Source of the DNA: an uncultured Bacteroidota bacterium
Lineage (GTDB): Bacteria; Bacteroidota; Bacteroidia; Flavobacteriales; Flavobacteriaceae
Assembly: GCA_902560025.1 (NCBI GenBank)
Contig: CACEKL010000002.1
Location: 27,357-91,356, forward strand
Reading direction: 5' to 3'
Length of the DNA stretch: 64,000 nt
In this document: one piece after another, positions 62,087 to 64,000 of the stretch
How the letters are laid out: each line of letters starts with the position of its first letter
Position numbering within the stretch: the first letter of the stretch is position 1
The notes under the pieces: model-generated
Told to the model about the DNA's origin: nothing
Databases searched by the model: none
The model's input: the letters and a program-made list of their open reading frames with translations, nothing else
Translations under genes and position numbers: made by a program

Positions 62087-64000
62087 TATTTTTTAATTTT
62101 TCTTTCATTTGCATCAATAACTGATATAGCAGCCATATTTACAATCTCATCAACTGATGCTCCTAGTTGTAAAATATGAATTGGTTGATTTAAGCCAATA
62201 AGAATAGGTCCAACCGAAACTGCTCTGTCCAATTCTTTAATTATTTTGTAGGTGACATTAGCAGAGTCTAAGTTTGGAAATATTAATGTATTAACTTTTC
62301 TGCCATTAAGAATTGAAAAAGGGAATCTATTTTTTAACATTTCTCTATTTAAGGCAAAATCTGATTGAATAGGACCATCAACAATCAACTCAGGGTGATC
62401 TTTATGAAGAATTTCAACAGCCTTTGAAACTTTTTTTGCTTCATCAAAATCTGATGAACCAAAATTTGAATAAGATAAAATTGCAATTACAGGGTCTATC
62501 CCAAGCCTCTTTACAACTTTTGCAGTATCAACAGTAATTCTTGCAATCTCTTTATGTGTAGGATTAATATTTAAAGAAGTATCTGAACAGAATAAAGGAC
62601 CTTTTCTAGTAATCATGAGGTTGGTAGCTGCAACTTTTTGAACATTTTTTGCTTTACCAATAGATCTTATAAGAGGAACAAATACAGAAGGATAACTTTT
62701 TGAATACCCTGAAAGCATACAATCAGCATCACCATTTTCTACCATCATTGCTCCAAAATAATCTCTTCCCCTTAAAAGCCTTTTTACATCATCTAATGTT
62801 TTACCTTTTCTCTTTAATTTCTTAAATAGAATTAGTGAGTATTCTTCAATTCTGTCCTTATTAATTTTATCTTTTGGATCAATTATTTCAATATCTTCAT
62901 TAAACTCAAGGGATTCCATGAGTTCTTCAATAATTTTTTTTCCACCTAAGAGAATTGGTTCTGCAATCCCTTCCTCAAAACATATCTGGGCAGCTTTTAA
63001 TACGTCCATATGGTCAGCCTCAGCAAATACAAGTTTTTTATTTTTGGCTTTTCTAGCACGTCTATGAATTATTCTAATTAATTTTTGATTGTTACCTAAC
63101 CGCTCCTCTAAAACTTGGGTATATTTATCCCAATCCGTAATTGGTTCTTGAGCAACACCAGATTCCATAGCTGCTTTTGCTACAGCAGGAGGGATTTCAC
63201 TGATAAGTCTAGGATCAAATGGTTTAGGTATAATATAGTCTTTTCCAAAAAGAAGTTTAGTTTCGTCGTAAGCAATATTAACTTGCTCAGGGACAGGTTT
63301 TTTTGCAAGTTCAGCAAGTGCTATCACAGCAGCTTTTTTCATTTCTTCATTTATTTTAGTAGCCCTTACATCTAGAGCTCCTCTAAATATGAAAGGAAAG
63401 CCAAGAACATTATTTACTTGATTTGGAAGATCAGATCTACCAGTAGCAAATATTATATCATCTCTAACAGACATAGCAGTATTATAATCAATTTCAGGAT
63501 CTGGGTTTGCCATTGCAAAAACAATAGGATCTTTTGACATCGAAGCGAGCATCTTTTCTGACAAAATGTTAGCCATAGATAAACCAATAAAAACATCTGA
63601 ATTTTCCATTGCCTCTTCTAGAGAGTTAATTTTTCTTTTTGTAATAAAAAGCTTTTTCTCATCAGAAAGACCTGATCTGGATTGATTTATTACACCCTTA
63701 CTATCGGTCATTACAATATTTTCAAGTTTGGCTCCAAAGGATATGTATAACTTAGTGCAAGCAATTGCAGCTGCACCTGCTCCAGATACAACTATTTTTA
63801 CATCATCTATTTTTTTATTAACTAATTCAAGTGCATTCAATAAAGCTGCAGCAGATATAATTGCTGTCCCATGTTGATCATCATGCATAACAGGAATATC
63901 AAGATCATTGATAAGTTCTCTTTCAATTTTAAAAGCTTCAGGCGCTTTAATATCTTCAAGGTTAATTCCTCCAAAAGTTGTAGAAATTGACTTAACAACA
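62086..64000 (-). CDS. maeB: NADP-dependent malic enzyme with phosphotransacetylase-like domain (5' part outside window)
   Basis: This protein oxidatively decarboxylates malate to pyruvate with NADP. The gene runs off the window end; the visible part starts inside the malic domain with VVKSISTTFGGINLEDIKAP and MHDDQHGTAIISAAALLNAL. VVSGAGAAAIACTKLYISFG is the NADP-binding fold. From about 63,050 downwards the protein continues with a PTA-like domain (EERLGNNQKLIRIIHRRARK, FAEADHMDVLKAAQ, GPLFCSDTSLNINPTHKE, IGPILIGLNQPIHILQLG), a regulatory domain of MaeB-type enzymes. It overlaps ruvA by one base. Confidence 0.94.
   Translation of the reverse strand, partial: VVKSISTTFGGINLEDIKAPEAFKIERELINDLDIPVMHDDQHGTAIISAAALLNALELVNKKIDDVKIVVSGAGAAAIACTKLYISFGAKLENIVMTDSKGVINQSRSGLSDEKKLFITKRKINSLEEAMENSDVFIGLSMANILSEKMLASMSKDPIVFAMANPDPEIDYNTAMSVRDDIIFATGRSDLPNQVNNVLGFPFIFRGALDVRATKINEEMKKAAVIALAELAKKPVPEQVNIAYDETKLLFGKDYIIPKPFDPRLISEIPPAVAKAAMESGVAQEPITDWDKYTQVLEERLGNNQKLIRIIHRRARKAKNKKLVFAEADHMDVLKAAQICFEEGIAEPILLGGKKIIEELMESLEFNEDIEIIDPKDKINKDRIEEYSLILFKKLKRKGKTLDDVKRLLRGRDYFGAMMVENGDADCMLSGYSKSYPSVFVPLIRSIGKAKNVQKVAATNLMITRKGPLFCSDTSLNINPTHKEIARITVDTAKVVKRLGIDPVIAILSYSNFGSSDFDEAKKVSKAVEILHKDHPELIVDGPIQSDFALNREMLKNRFPFSILNGRKVNTLIFPNLDSANVTYKIIKELDRAVSVGPILIGLNQPIHILQLGASVDEIVNMAAISVIDANERKIKK

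Overview
The window reads as a stretch of core chromosome from an AT-rich (roughly 30% G+C by eye), tightly packed marine-type member of the Bacteroidota, most likely Flavobacteriia. The supporting signs are exact matches to the Bacteroidota promoter element TAnnTTTG in front of several genes, families typical of this phylum (DUF6090, DUF2797, DUF2141, GH3-type protein, dehydrogenase-first beta-oxidation fusion, split cytochrome oxidase cluster), acidic tails on ribosomal proteins S16 and L25, and many 1-14 base gene overlaps. No insertion sequence, prophage, CRISPR array, rRNA operon or integron was seen. The first gene (sucB) and the last (maeB) are cut by the window edges.

Layout: 1-6837 (minus) carries the 2-oxoglutarate dehydrogenase genes sucA and sucB, separated by an acetyltransferase, an APC permease and a glycerol-1-phosphate-dehydrogenase-like enzyme. 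6909-8604 is an error-prone polymerase pair in the order umuC-umuD. 8601-12520 is fatty-acid beta-oxidation plus an SCP2 protein, followed by a remnant of an AraC-type regulator. 12829-15780 holds an LpxH-like phosphatase, a glycosyltransferase, a YfiT/DinB-like protein and a PepSY-type membrane protein. Next come tRNA-Leu(UAA) and tRNA-Gly(GCC), a DUF6090 protein, a coiled-coil lipoprotein with an HExxH motif, a free-standing Smr protein and mutS. 20714-29836 is housekeeping: TrmH, folK, queuosine precursor transporter, RluF, DUF2797, GH3, clpX, clpP, rpsP, rimM, acyl-CoA dehydrogenase. 29833-33768 is a TonB-dependent receptor with a sugar-isomerase-like protein and a HAD phosphatase/mutase, then tRNA-Leu(CAA).

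33969-47750 (mostly plus) is a long core block: prs, rplY, pth, ribF, serS, rsmA, mgtE, an ArsC-like reductase, a GNAT/hydrolase/pdxJ block on the minus strand, then nadK, uppS, bamA and skp. 47756-54110 (minus) holds tsaB and a complete MacAB-TolC-like exporter (ATPase, two permeases, adaptor, outer-membrane channel). 54169-55229 is a three-gene operon with an XRE regulator behind a promoter exactly bracketed by an inverted repeat. 55310-60320 is the cytochrome-oxidase accessory operon (heme O synthase, two subunit III proteins, subunit IV, an SCO-like protein without copper ligands, true SCO, DUF420, small protein). 60345-64000 holds tonB, gcvH, ruvA and maeB.

I found no clearly new multi-gene system. 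The most informative signals are: the absence of the type IX secretion genes sprA and porG from two spots where I recall them sitting in relatives; the inverted-repeat-bracketed promoter of the XRE operon; the three-gene insertion between sucA and sucB; the coiled-coil lipoprotein metallopeptidase candidate; and the start-less AraC remnant.
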